This document shows, one piece after another, positions 20,316 to 28,029 of a DNA stretch of 29,297 nucleotides. A program made the position numbers and the translations under genes. The stretch is from a virus. The notes beneath the pieces were generated by a model. It did no database searches and was not told where the DNA came from. It saw only the letters and a list, made by a program, of their open reading frames with translations. Position 1 is the stretch's first letter, and every line of letters starts with the position of its first letter. The DNA is taken from positions 1 through 29,297 of IMG/VR virus record IMGVR_UViG_3300009184_000149. The stretch is one strand, 5' to 3'.

Positions 20316-21950
20316 ATGGATTTGCGATGGTATCAGCAAGAGGCTGTCGAGGCTGTCTACAACCACCTTTGCACGCAAGCAGGCAATCCGATTGTTTGCT
20401 TGCCGACAGGTAGCGGCAAGAGCCTCGTAATTGCAGAACTAGCACGACGCGCCATCACGGACTTTGGCGGTCGTGTCCTGGTTCTACAGCATCGAAAGGA
20501 GTTGATTTCGCAGAACGCTGACAAGGTTCGCAAACTTATCTCGATTCCTGTCGGGGAATACTCGGCAGGACTTCGGCGGTATGCAACCAAAGAGGACATC
20601 GTCCTTTGCGGTATCCAGAGCGTTTACAACAAGGCGAGCTTGTTCGACGTTCGAAACCTGATTTTGATTGACGAAGCCCATTTGTGTTCACCATCGGATG
20701 AATCGATGTACCAAACCTTTTTGAGTGATATGAGAACAATCAATCCGACGATTCGATTCGTTGGATTGACTGCAACCCCATACCGAACGGGTGAAGGTGC
20801 ATTGTGCAAGGCTGATGGAGTGTTTCAGAAGTTGGTCTACAACGCACCAATCAAGCAACTCATGGAAGAGGGGTTTTTGTGCAGGGTGACAAACAAGCCA
20901 GCAGTTCACGAGGTAAACACTTCGTCGCTTCACATGAGGTATGGGGAGTTTATTACCAAGGAAGTCGATGCGTTGTTTGGTGGGATGGCGACAGCGGAAG
21001 CATGCAAGGAAGTTCTTCAGGCTTGCGTTGGCCGTCATTCGATCATGGTGTTCTGTTCTTCGGTCAAGCATGCGGAAGGTGTTGTCTCGACGCTTCGCAC
21101 GCTGACCGACGACAGGGTTGAAATGGTTGAAGGTGGCACGACACCTTTGGAACGTGCTTCGATACTTGCGGGGTTCGTGTCCCAGTCGATTCGAATACTT
21201 GTGAACGTCGATGTGCTGACAACTGGCTTTGATGCTCCTTGCGTCGACGCCATCGCGATCCTGCGAGCGACTGCATCGCCAGGATTGTTTGCTCAGATCG
21301 TTGGCCGGGGACTTCGCACATATGTTTCAAAGGCTGATTGCTTGGTTTTGGACTTTGGCGAAAACATCAAACGGCATGGTCCGATCGACGCAATTGACTT
21401 TGGCAAGCCGCGATCACAAAAGGGAGAATCGCTACCAGCCGACGACGAAGGCAAAGAATGTCCAAATTGCCAGCTAGTGGTACCAAGTCGAAAGCAGTCT
21501 TGCGAGTGCGGCTTTCGGTTCTCGGTTCGAGTGCCAACACACGAAGAAAAAGCAGACACAGTGGCGCAAATCATTAGCGAGCCTGAGACGTTTCAAGTCG
21601 CTACGGTTCGCTACTACAAGCACGAGAAGGAAGGCAAGACGCCGAGTTTGCGGGTGGATTACCACCTGACTGGAGAGGGCAACCTGGAGCCGATGATTTC
21701 GGAATGGGTTTGCTTGGAGCATTCAGGATTCGCACGAAAGAAAGCAGAGGGATGGTGGGGTGCGAGGTGCGAGCTGGAACCACCTACGAGCGTTGACGAT
21801 GCGTTGCATGTCGCCAGTGTGATTGCTGTTCCTCGTTCGATTACGGCGGTTCGTGAAGGTAGGTTTTGGCGAATCACTGGGGCTGAGATTGAAGAGATAC
21901 CAGATTCGAGTTTGTTGGTTGTTACTGAGGAAGAGGAGATGCCATTTTGA
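20316..21950 (+). CDS. SF2 DEAH-box helicase (RadD/SSL2-like) with zinc ribbon
   Basis: 544 residues. Motif Q/I: 'RWYQQEAVEAVYNHL' and PTGSGKS (30-36); motif II DEAH (119-122); motif III TATP; motif V 'LTTGFDAP'; motif VI 'QIVGRGLR'. After the core is a four-Cys ribbon (CPNC...CECGF, near 385-403) and a ~140-residue C-terminal beta domain. This is the form of phage replication/recombination helicases related to RadD. It is placed with Sak4, DUF669 and the primase, so it most likely unwinds DNA in phage replication. Ends EEEEMPF. Confidence 0.85.
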   Translation: MDLRWYQQEAVEAVYNHLCTQAGNPIVCLPTGSGKSLVIAELARRAITDFGGRVLVLQHRKELISQNADKVRKLISIPVGEYSAGLRRYATKEDIVLCGIQSVYNKASLFDVRNLILIDEAHLCSPSDESMYQTFLSDMRTINPTIRFVGLTATPYRTGEGALCKADGVFQKLVYNAPIKQLMEEGFLCRVTNKPAVHEVNTSSLHMRYGEFITKEVDALFGGMATAEACKEVLQACVGRHSIMVFCSSVKHAEGVVSTLRTLTDDRVEMVEGGTTPLERASILAGFVSQSIRILVNVDVLTTGFDAPCVDAIAILRATASPGLFAQIVGRGLRTYVSKADCLVLDFGENIKRHGPIDAIDFGKPRSQKGESLPADDEGKECPNCQLVVPSRKQSCECGFRFSVRVPTHEEKADTVAQIISEPETFQVATVRYYKHEKEGKTPSLRVDYHLTGEGNLEPMISEWVCLEHSGFARKKAEGWWGARCELEPPTSVDDALHVASVIAVPRSITAVREGRFWRITGAEIEEIPDSSLLVVTEEEEMPF

Positions 21951-22237
21951 TAATGCCTTGGGGTAAGCACAAAGGTATTCACATTCGCTCAGTTCCATTG
22001 AGCTACTTGGCCTGGCTGCTTGAATCAGGAAGTATTGATTCTTCATTTAGGGTTTGTTTGGCGGTTGAGATACGCAGAAGAATGAACGAAATATCACCAG
22101 AGCTCAACAGCAAAAGCTCCATAAGAAAAGACCTGTCCGAAATAGTCAGGAGGCTGTCAGTTGCGTGCCATCCTGATTTGGGCGGATCTCAAACCGCAAT
22201 GAAAATAGTAAACGAATTGAGAGAGGCAGTAAATTGA
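21947..22237 (+). CDS. DUF3820-like plus J-domain-like small protein
   Basis: 96 residues from a TTG overlapping the helicase stop (TTGA) eight bases after GGAG; ATG at 21953 is the alternative. N-terminal 'MPWGKHKGIHIRSVPLSYLAWLLESG' fits DUF3820 (putative exonuclease-associated small domain, '(M)PFGKyKG..l..iP..YL.W'). The C-terminal 'RRLSVACHPDLGGSQTAMKIVNELREA' is J-domain-like, with HPD followed by LGGS instead of KGGS. Such fusions occur in phage replication operons. Role unknown, perhaps a chaperone contact at the replisome. Confidence 0.6.
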   Translation: MIMPWGKHKGIHIRSVPLSYLAWLLESGSIDSSFRVCLAVEIRRRMNEISPELNSKSSIRKDLSEIVRRLSVACHPDLGGSQTAMKIVNELREAVN

Positions 22238-22398
22238 AAAAACGAACTACAAAAACAAGCGACCGATTCGAATGGGATGAGTTTTTCCAAAATGCAAAAT
22301 TCGAAGAAGTAATGGATTTGCAGTTCAGGGAGCGAAGGCGATGGATATCCTGTTTTTCTCCATGCAGAAGATGGTTTTTTTATCTTCTCAGGACATAG
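22234..22398 (+). CDS. 54-residue protein, coupled small ORF
   Basis: TTG at 22234 overlaps the preceding stop (TTGA), with GAGAGAGG upstream. Peptide begins MKKRTTKTSDRFEWDEFFQN and goes on FEEVMDLQFRERRRWI; the last ~16 residues overlap the following gene in another frame. The region is A-rich compared with its neighbours. Too short to place in a family. Confidence 0.4.
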   Translation: MKKRTTKTSDRFEWDEFFQNAKFEEVMDLQFRERRRWISCFSPCRRWFFYLLRT

Positions 22399-22598
22399 AC
22401 ATTGATACGGAAGGGACAGATGCAGGATTTGTCCGGTCGTTGATCGTCTCTATACAAGAGGACATTGATCAAATGATGAAAAAGCGAACTGGAGATGATC
22501 TCTGTTTAAAAACAATGCGAATTGCATCTTTGCTTATCGACAAAACCTTTCTTGAAAGCTTGTTGTGCGACATAACGGACGATTCTTTTCACGTCTGA
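22341..22598 (+). CDS. Hypothetical protein (85 residues)
   Basis: ATG with GGGAGCGAAGG upstream. Helical, acidic: 'DIDIDTEGTDAGFVRSLIVSIQEDIDQMMKKRTGDD' and 'MRIASLLIDKTFLESLLCDITDD'. No motif recognised. Overlaps the 54-residue ORF by 58 bases; stands 28 bases before the primase gene. Confidence 0.5.
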   Translation: MDILFFSMQKMVFLSSQDIDIDTEGTDAGFVRSLIVSIQEDIDQMMKKRTGDDLCLKTMRIASLLIDKTFLESLLCDITDDSFHV

Positions 22599-22626
22599 AA
22601 TCAAATAAAAAATCACGGAAGTTCAA

Positions 22627-24753
22627 ATGATACCAACAGAATTGACCCAGCGGCGCCAGTGGATAACATGGAAGTACTTGTCAGACGGCGCCAAATTCCC
22701 AAACGGGAAAAGTAACGATCCAGACTCCTGGTGCCACTTTCACGAAATCGAAGAGTTCGACAAGATCGCGTTCGTGTTCTCCGAGAACGATCCGTATTGC
22801 GGAATTGATTTGGACGACTGCATTGTTGACGGTGAGGTTGTAGAGTGGGCCGAATCCATTCTTAGCAAGTTTCGCGGGGTTGCTTACGCTGAGTTTTCAC
22901 CCAGCGGAACCGGAATCAAGTTGATAACTCGAGCTCGAAAGGCAGAAGGAAGCCGATGCAACAACAACAAAGGCGTTGAGTGCTATGACAATCGGCGGTT
23001 TTGGACAATCACTCGAGATCCTGTTCCAGGGTTCGAGTCGATTGGTGATGGGCAGAGCTCAGTCGATTGGTTGATTGAAACCCACCTGAAAAAAACACAG
23101 GAGGAACCAGCTACCACCACTCGAGCTTACGTTCGAGTCGAAGGGAACGGGCTTCGCAATCGAGCTCAGGACTACGTTGACAACTGCGACCAGGCGCACG
23201 AAGGCTCGAGGAATCAAGCTGCCTTCAGCATTGCCGGCCATCTTCGTTCGATAGTCGAGGATGGAAACAGGCTGAGCGATTCGGACGTTTTGGAGCTCGT
23301 TAGCGTTTGGAACAGTCGAAACGCGAATCCCCTGCCCGAAAGTGAAATCAAACGGGTGGTTGACTCGAGCGGGAAAAACGGAACACCACGGCAGGACAAG
23401 GAGCCGCAAATAATCGTTAGGGACGACAGCGACGTTGACTTGACGAACTTCATGCGGAACTTTCGTTGTGACGATTCGCCAACTGTCAACCAAACTCCTG
23501 TCGATCCAGGTCCGTTTCCAAAAGACTGCCTCGAGCCTCTTGGGTTTATTGGTGAAGTCGCACGGTACACGCTAGCTACTTCGGATGAACCGCAACCGAT
23601 CCTGGCACTTGGCGGGGCGATGTGTTTGCTTTCGGCGTTGACGGGAAGGAAGATCCGAAACAAGCGAGACAACCGCACAAACATTTTCGTTCTGGCTCTG
23701 GCGCCGAGTGGAGCCGGCAAGGACAGACCGAGAAAAGTCAACATGGACATTCTTCGCAGGATTGGACATCCCGAATACATCGGCGCCAACTCGCTTGGAA
23801 GCGGGCACGGAATCGAGTCTCAGCTTAAGCTCCATCCAAGTAAGGTTTTCCACCTGGACGAGCTCGGGGACTTGCTGAAAGCGATCAAGAAAGAGCGAGG
23901 GGGCGGGCACAAGGAAGGAGTTCTCGAAAAGATCAAGATGCTGATGACGAGTTCTCATCAGCTCTATTCCAATTCAGCGACTTCCGAAAGCAAGTTCTTC
24001 TTCACTATCGATCAGCCTCACCTGGTTATCTTCGGAACAGCAACACCAGAAAAGTTCTGGAACAACCTTTCCACTGATTCTATCGAGGATGGTTTCATGG
24101 GTCGCGTCCTTCCTCTCGAGGTTGCTGGCTACAGCGACACACAAGAACCGGCCACAATGGAGATTCCTGAAAGGATTCTTGAGCAGGCTAAAGCGTGGGT
24201 GCAGTTTAGCGCGGGTGGCGGGAACCTGTCGAACGAGAATCCAGTTCCAGTTGTTTATGAAATGTCACCAGACGCAACCGACAGGCACAATAGCTACTGC
24301 CGAGAGATTGACCGAAAGATTCCAAAGGACGGGAGCCACAAGCCAACAGACGGGCTCTGGAAGCGAGCTCGAGGGCGAGCGGCTACTTTGGCGCTCTTGT
24401 TTGCTGGGTCACGTTGTGGGCCAAGTCAAAGCGGTACGATCGAACTTATTGATGTGAACCTTGCGATCAAGATCACCAACTGGATCACTAGAAGGACGAT
24501 CTACAAAATATCGACGCAAGTTAGTGAAAACTTGTTCGAAGCCAATTGCAACAGGATGCTGGAACTGATAAAACGACATGGTGAGTGCGACCGCACGAAG
24601 CTATCTCAAATCGCACGTTGGCTCAAGCCAAAAGAACGCCGCGAAGTTCTCGAGCAACTCTTGGAGCACAATACAGTTATTCAGCTAGAAGAAAAAACAG
24701 GCACGAAAATTCGTGTGATTTTCAAGGCGAAATCGAATAACTGTAATAACTGA
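22627..24753 (+). CDS. PrimPol-helicase fusion (AEP primase plus DUF3987-type ATPase)
   Basis: 708 residues. Residues 1-155: archaeo-eukaryotic primase-like domain with 'QWITWKY' start, YCGIDLDD (57-64, metal-binding Asp residues), SPSGTGIK (91-98) and VECYDNRRFWTIT (117-129), the set seen in NrS-1-like PrimPols. Residues ~190-250: PriCT-like helical segment (RNQAAFSIAGHLRSI... PLPESEIKRVVDSS). Residues ~300-560: P-loop domain with APSGAGKD (359-366; Asp where Ser/Thr is usual) and VFHLDE (407-412), as in DUF3987. C-terminal winged-helix-like tail. It would prime and unwind at the phage origin. CTCGAG/GAGCTC hexamers are very frequent here. The last codons are part of the origin-like repeats. 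Confidence 0.85.
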   Translation: MIPTELTQRRQWITWKYLSDGAKFPNGKSNDPDSWCHFHEIEEFDKIAFVFSENDPYCGIDLDDCIVDGEVVEWAESILSKFRGVAYAEFSPSGTGIKLITRARKAEGSRCNNNKGVECYDNRRFWTITRDPVPGFESIGDGQSSVDWLIETHLKKTQEEPATTTRAYVRVEGNGLRNRAQDYVDNCDQAHEGSRNQAAFSIAGHLRSIVEDGNRLSDSDVLELVSVWNSRNANPLPESEIKRVVDSSGKNGTPRQDKEPQIIVRDDSDVDLTNFMRNFRCDDSPTVNQTPVDPGPFPKDCLEPLGFIGEVARYTLATSDEPQPILALGGAMCLLSALTGRKIRNKRDNRTNIFVLALAPSGAGKDRPRKVNMDILRRIGHPEYIGANSLGSGHGIESQLKLHPSKVFHLDELGDLLKAIKKERGGGHKEGVLEKIKMLMTSSHQLYSNSATSESKFFFTIDQPHLVIFGTATPEKFWNNLSTDSIEDGFMGRVLPLEVAGYSDTQEPATMEIPERILEQAKAWVQFSAGGGNLSNENPVPVVYEMSPDATDRHNSYCREIDRKIPKDGSHKPTDGLWKRARGRAATLALLFAGSRCGPSQSGTIELIDVNLAIKITNWITRRTIYKISTQVSENLFEANCNRMLELIKRHGECDRTKLSQIARWLKPKERREVLEQLLEHNTVIQLEEKTGTKIRVIFKAKSNNCNN

Positions 24754-24901
24754 ATAACTGTCATAGGGTGGGAGTACGCACGTAATGACCGAAGGAAAAG
24801 ACACCCCCATACAGTTATTCAGTTATTACAGTTATTTAATTATATCAATGATTTATATGGTAATTACTACTGAGTACTACCTAGGAAACTGTCAATAACT
24901 G
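24736..24901. other. Candidate replication origin: AATAACTG iterons in a large inverted repeat
   Basis: AATAACTG occurs at 24736, 24745 and 24753; its complement at 24812, 24820 and 24829; and once more at 24894. The two triplets form a perfect 26-bp inverted repeat (24736-24761 and 24811-24836) with a 49-base loop whose ends (GGGTG/CACCC) can pair further. AT-rich DNA follows (24832-24880). It starts inside the last codons of the primase gene. Iterons plus AT-rich DNA next to a primase is the usual form of an origin; a long transcription stop is the alternative. Confidence 0.55.
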
Positions 24902-24948
24902 TAAAAAAGTGAGGCACCCCCCCCAAATGGCAAATAAGAAAGGCTACT

Positions 24949-25301
24949 ATGGAACCGCTAGAATCCTTGACGCTGACAATACCAGGCAAGTTACCAACCT
25001 GGAACGCACTACTGGCGATGAATCGATTTCAAAGGGCAAAGGTCCGGCATTCGATACACCAGTTAGTATTCGAGTCCATTCGTACCGATGCCGTTTGTGT
25101 GACGTTGACGGAATTTCATCCAAGGCCCTTATCGATGGTTTGGTGCTTACCAACATCATTGCCGACGACTCAACGAAAGAAGTTGTCGAAGTCACCTACG
25201 CGCAAACGAAGGTTAAAAACAGGTCGGACGAAAAAGTCGTCGTGACGGTGGTTAGGGTTCGAACGTTAAAGGCGAACAAATGGCAACAATCGAAGACCTG
25301 A
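24949..25301 (+). pseudogene. RusA-like Holliday junction resolvase, split by a frameshift
   Basis: The N-terminal half is in the frame of the ATG at 24949 (LTLTIPGKLPTWNALLAMNR, then FQRAKVRHSIHQLVFESI), the opening of RusA-like phage resolvases. The C-terminal half is in the -1 frame ending at 25301: 'CDVDGISSKALIDGLVLTNI', then 'IADDSTKEVVEV', with the spaced Asp residues (D.DG..K...DGL ... DDS) that form the RusA active site. The switch must occur at about 25060-25090. No canonical slip heptamer is visible there, so a real mutation or a base error is likelier than programmed shifting. Intact it would be ~117 residues and resolve branched DNA before packaging. Confidence 0.6.
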
Positions 25302-25510
25302 GAAAATACCAAGCAGAACTGAAATCCAAGTTTGGTTCTGATACCAACGTGGCTTATGCAAACGTAAGCATGACACAGCTATCGATTGCAAGGCATTACG
25401 GCAGTGCAAACATCCAAGGCAAACACTACATTTACAACCCAGTCGATGACTCGCTGATCCGTGAGGACGTGTCGAAGTGGGTGGCGAAGCGGAAGAAACG
25501 AAAGGAGTAA
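25280..25510 (+). CDS. Conserved hypothetical phage protein (76 residues)
   Basis: ATG inside the end of the resolvase frame, AAAGGCG upstream. 'MATIEDLRKYQAELKSKFG' helix, then 'SIARHYGSANIQGKHYIYNPVDDSLIREDVSKWVAKRKKRKE'. The pattern 'G....G..Y.Y.p..D.LiReDV..W..k..k' is seen in phage hypotheticals near recombination genes. The strongly basic end may bind nucleic acid. Confidence 0.55.
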   Translation: MATIEDLRKYQAELKSKFGSDTNVAYANVSMTQLSIARHYGSANIQGKHYIYNPVDDSLIREDVSKWVAKRKKRKE

Positions 25511-25512
25511 TC

Positions 25513-25842
25513 ATGGACAAGCAAGAATTTATCGAAGCCTTAGAAAAAAAGCTGGAGCCAGTGTTTAACTGCACTTCATGCGGGAAACCATTCACCCAGC
25601 ACGACGGCATCATTCGAACGTGTGAAAAGTTACAGGGAGTGCAAGCGGAACTTGACGCTGTAAAATTGTGCCCTGCTGATTTTTTCGGCCAAGCGATTTC
25701 TTTGCAGTTGGCAATCAAAGAGATTAACAACGAGCTTACGGTGGATATTTGCAAGAACTGCCCACGGTTGGTGCTGATGGTTTTTTTCGACCTGGAACGG
25801 CAAGCGGAAGAGATCGTTGAGGCGATGAAGGCGAAGTCGTAA
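25513..25842 (+). CDS. Small zinc-ribbon-like hypothetical protein (109 residues)
   Basis: ATG at 25513 five bases after AAAGGAG. A CTSCGK knuckle near residue 18 and ICKNCP near residue 85 could form one four-Cys metal site; the helix between them has the coiled-coil spacing. Family not recognised. Its TAA is embedded in the 13-bp hairpin at 25837-25868. Confidence 0.55.
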   Translation: MDKQEFIEALEKKLEPVFNCTSCGKPFTQHDGIIRTCEKLQGVQAELDAVKLCPADFFGQAISLQLAIKEINNELTVDICKNCPRLVLMVFFDLERQAEEIVEAMKAKS

Positions 25843-25868
25843 CAAAAACCCTTTTGTTTTTGTTACGA
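25837..25868 (+). other. Perfect 13-bp AT-rich hairpin at a gene end
   Basis: TCGTAACAAAAAC (25837-25849), loop CCCTTT-like six bases (25850-25855), GTTTTTGTTACGA (25856-25868). It contains the stop codon of the preceding gene and ends 30 bases before the next start. No T-run follows, so it is not a classical terminator; RNA stability or attenuation are possible roles. Confidence 0.5.
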
Positions 25869-25898
25869 AGAATCCCCCCATCACGAACGGAAATAAAG

Positions 25899-26102
25899 AT
25901 GGACCAGATAGAAGAATGCAGAATGTACAACTTAAAAGAGGTTTGCAAGATACTTGGGCCTCATGCAAACACGATCGTAAAATGGTCGAAAGAGGGCAAG
26001 TTTCCTATTCCTAAAAAGACTGGAGTGAAAACTTATTGGTGGTTCGGCTGGCAGTTGCGAGAGTGGATTAAGGAACAACCACCCACAAGCACCCACAAGT
26101 GA
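25899..26102 (+). CDS. HTH (MerR/AlpA-like) DNA-binding protein
   Basis: 67 residues from the ATG at 25899; upstream frame is shadow. 'MYNLKEVCKILGPHANTIVKWSKEGKFPIPKKTGVKTYWWFGWQLREWI' is a single winged helix-turn-helix as in HTH_17/AlpA regulators. It might control late genes or act as a second directionality factor. The C-terminal QPPTSTHK codons are part of a 24-bp repeat found again at 27414. Confidence 0.65.
   Translation: MDQIEECRMYNLKEVCKILGPHANTIVKWSKEGKFPIPKKTGVKTYWWFGWQLREWIKEQPPTSTHK
26076..26100 (+). repeat. 24-bp imperfect direct repeat, copy 1
   Basis: CAACCACCCACAA-g-CA-c-CCACAAG; copy 2 at 27414-27437 differs at two positions. The copies bracket the metallophosphoesterase and the gene after it. 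Confidence 0.55.
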
Positions 26103-26176
26103 CGGAATCTTTACGCTGACGGAATCCCTAGCGTTGGTAGGGTTGTGCAAACAACTCGCTGCACAGGGGGATTACC

Positions 26177-27178
26177 GTGGGTATCAAGTCGGCTGGCAGA
26201 TTGCACGCAGAGGAACTTTGCAAGAAGTATCCTGACCATTCGAACATCGGTTTAGCGAAAAAGCTGAGGGTAGATTATCCAGAATGCTTTTTCAGTGTCG
26301 AGCGTGCTAGAAGCATGGTTCGAGAAATTCGCGGCGTGAATGGCAAGCGAGATAGGAAGCTAGCCACACAGCCTAGGGCAAAAGGTAAGGCTGGGCAAGT
26401 TCCCAAGATGCCTCCTAGCTTGGCTGAGCCTTGGTTGCCATTCGATTTAGGAAGCGGGATTCGGGTGGGTTCTATATCGGATGTTCATATTCCATACCAC
26501 CACGAAAGAGCACTTGAGGCTGCGGTTACTGATCTTAAGAAACGCAACCTGGATGTGCTGCTAATCAATGGGGATTTTTCGGATTTCTACCGTATTTCCC
26601 GCTGGCAAAAAGACCCGAAAAAACGAAAACTCAGCGAAGAACGAAAGCTAGTTATTGAAGGGTTGGCGTGGTTGCGGTATGAGTTTGGCAAGAAACGCAT
26701 TGTCTACAAGCTTGGGAACCATGAAGAAAGATGGAACCATTTCATTTGGAACCAGTGTCCAGAGATTTACGACCTTCCCCAAATGCAGATTGAATCGCTG
26801 TTGGAGTTCGAGAAGTACGGGATTGAACTGGTTGAGGATCAGCGTCCAGTGTTGGCGGGCAAGTTGCCAATCTTCCACGGGCATGAATTGCCAAAAGGTT
26901 TAACTAACCCAGTGAACCAGGCGCGCGGGGCTTTTCTGCGAACGAACGATTCGACGTTGACAGCTCACGGCCATCAAACGTCTAGCCAGCCGCATCCAAC
27001 ATGGGACAAGAAAGAAGCGTTTTCTTGGTCGCAGGGATGCTTGTGCGAAATGCATCCGGCTTTTGCTCGGATAAATAAATGGAACCTTGGACACGCATTC
27101 ATCGAAGTGTACCAAGATGGCAGCTACGACGTTTCGAACATGCGGATTACCGAAGGCGGAAAGGTTCGATCCTCATGA
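26177..27178 (+). CDS. Calcineurin-type metallophosphoesterase with N-terminal HTH
   Basis: 333 residues, GTG after CAGGGGG. Residues 10-52 look like a helix-turn-helix ('AEELCKKYPDHSNIGLAKKL', 'SVERARSMVREIRG'), then a basic linker. The phosphoesterase follows: SDVH (101-104), GDFSD (132-136), GNHE (180-183), a 'HGHE' and an 'AHGHQ' motif, giving the full binuclear metal site. Such phage enzymes may cleave nucleic-acid ends, nucleotides or signalling molecules; the HTH suggests a DNA-linked substrate. Its stop overlaps the next ATG (ATGA). Confidence 0.85.
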   Translation: MGIKSAGRLHAEELCKKYPDHSNIGLAKKLRVDYPECFFSVERARSMVREIRGVNGKRDRKLATQPRAKGKAGQVPKMPPSLAEPWLPFDLGSGIRVGSISDVHIPYHHERALEAAVTDLKKRNLDVLLINGDFSDFYRISRWQKDPKKRKLSEERKLVIEGLAWLRYEFGKKRIVYKLGNHEERWNHFIWNQCPEIYDLPQMQIESLLEFEKYGIELVEDQRPVLAGKLPIFHGHELPKGLTNPVNQARGAFLRTNDSTLTAHGHQTSSQPHPTWDKKEAFSWSQGCLCEMHPAFARINKWNLGHAFIEVYQDGSYDVSNMRITEGGKVRSS

Positions 27179-27411
27179 TTCGCAAAGGCGACATCGTTCA
27201 GCTTTCATTCCGCGATCATGCCGAAGGTACGGACCATTTTGAGTTTACGACTTATGGACGAGTCATGTCGCAAACCAAGCTGGCAATCGTGGTTTGCTGC
27301 TGGCAGTACGCAGACACCAAGAAGCCAGTCTGCGCGGAAGATGCCAATGTGATTGTGCATACGATCTTGAAGTCAACGATCACCAAGATTCAGAAGTTGG
27401 TGCTGGCATGA
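27175..27411 (+). CDS. Hypothetical protein (78 residues)
   Basis: ATG overlaps the phosphoesterase stop. 'MIRKGDIVQLSFRDHAEGTDHFEFTTYGRVMSQTKLAIVVCCWQYAD' predicts an SH3-like small barrel ('KGDIVQL.F.D.......F...GRV'), a common shape for small phage accessory proteins. Function unknown; co-translated with the phosphoesterase. Confidence 0.6.
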   Translation: MIRKGDIVQLSFRDHAEGTDHFEFTTYGRVMSQTKLAIVVCCWQYADTKKPVCAEDANVIVHTILKSTITKIQKLVLA

Positions 27412-27413
27412 CA

Positions 27414-27437
27414 CAACCACCCACAATCAGCCACAAG
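27414..27437 (+). repeat. 24-bp imperfect direct repeat, copy 2
   Basis: CAACCACCCACAA-t-CA-g-CCACAAG, in the non-coding gap just after the stop of the 78-residue gene. The rest of the gap to 27524 holds AGTAT-CC-AGTAT and the Shine-Dalgarno GGAG of the next gene; nothing else is recognised. Confidence 0.55.
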
Positions 27438-27524
27438 CAAGCGAGACAGCCGATTAGCCAGTAACCCCCAAAGGATAGTCTTACAGTCAACTGAGTATCC
27501 AGTATTCACTGCGGAGTAAATTCC

Positions 27525-27770
27525 ATGCCACCGATTATCAAGACTCTCATCACCTCACGACGATTTTGGGCGGCTGCGGCGGTTATCGCTGTGCCAGTGT
27601 TGAATGAGAAGTTTGGCTGGGGGCTTTCAGAGGAAGTGTTTGTCACTTCTGCAATTGCTGTTGTCGGTTGGATTCTTGGTGAATCGCTGAGAAGTAGCGA
27701 ACAGGTTTCGACCGTCAAGGTTGTTGAGGTTGTTCGCTCGAAAGACGATACCAATGTTACGGCGGCGTAA
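27525..27770 (+). CDS. Holin-like small membrane protein
   Basis: 81 residues, ATG eight bases after GGAG. Two hydrophobic spans (about 14-25 'FWAAAAVIAVPVL' and 37-52 'VFVTSAIAVVGWILGE') separated by a short loop with 'NEKFGWGLSEE', and a charged C-terminal tail. This fits a class II/III holin or a small phage membrane protein. It opens the likely lysis block before the papain-like peptidase. Confidence 0.6.
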   Translation: MPPIIKTLITSRRFWAAAAVIAVPVLNEKFGWGLSEEVFVTSAIAVVGWILGESLRSSEQVSTVKVVEVVRSKDDTNVTAA

Positions 27771-28029
27771 GTTGCTTCCCAGACTTGGCGCAGCAGCTTA
27801 TGAAGTTGCCCGTCAATCATGGATCAAATCAAACGGTCGCGGTGACGATGCGCGATTGATTTTCGAGTCGAACGAGCGTCTGCAAAAGTTTTCACCGTTG
27901 ACAATTTTGGCAATGCTTCAGTTTGCATTATGGCTTTGGGATCGATGGCACAAGAACGGCAACTACGAGCCTAGCGTTGTCATGGGTTCAGAAGAACTTC
28001 AATGGATCGGAAACGACGACGATGAGTGA
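27754..28029 (+). CDS. Hypothetical late protein (91 residues)
   Basis: ATG at 27754 overlapping the holin-like gene by 17 bases. Basic start (MLRRRKLLPRLGAAAYEVARQSWIKSNGRGDDARLIFESNERL), then a hydrophobic segment (PLTILAMLQFALWLWDRW) that may be membrane-embedded, and an acidic end (IGNDDDE). Role in lysis or membrane association is inferred from its neighbours. It overlaps the next gene by eight bases. Confidence 0.55.
   Translation: MLRRRKLLPRLGAAAYEVARQSWIKSNGRGDDARLIFESNERLQKFSPLTILAMLQFALWLWDRWHKNGNYEPSVVMGSEELQWIGNDDDE

Noticed and set aside
24736-24901. Repeat cluster as a CRISPR array
   Set aside because: Units are only 8 bases, adjacent or opposed, with no spacers and no cas genes.
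25060-25090. Programmed frameshifting in the RusA-like gene
   Set aside because: No X XXY YYZ heptamer in phase and no downstream hairpin like that at 4088; mutation or base error is simpler.
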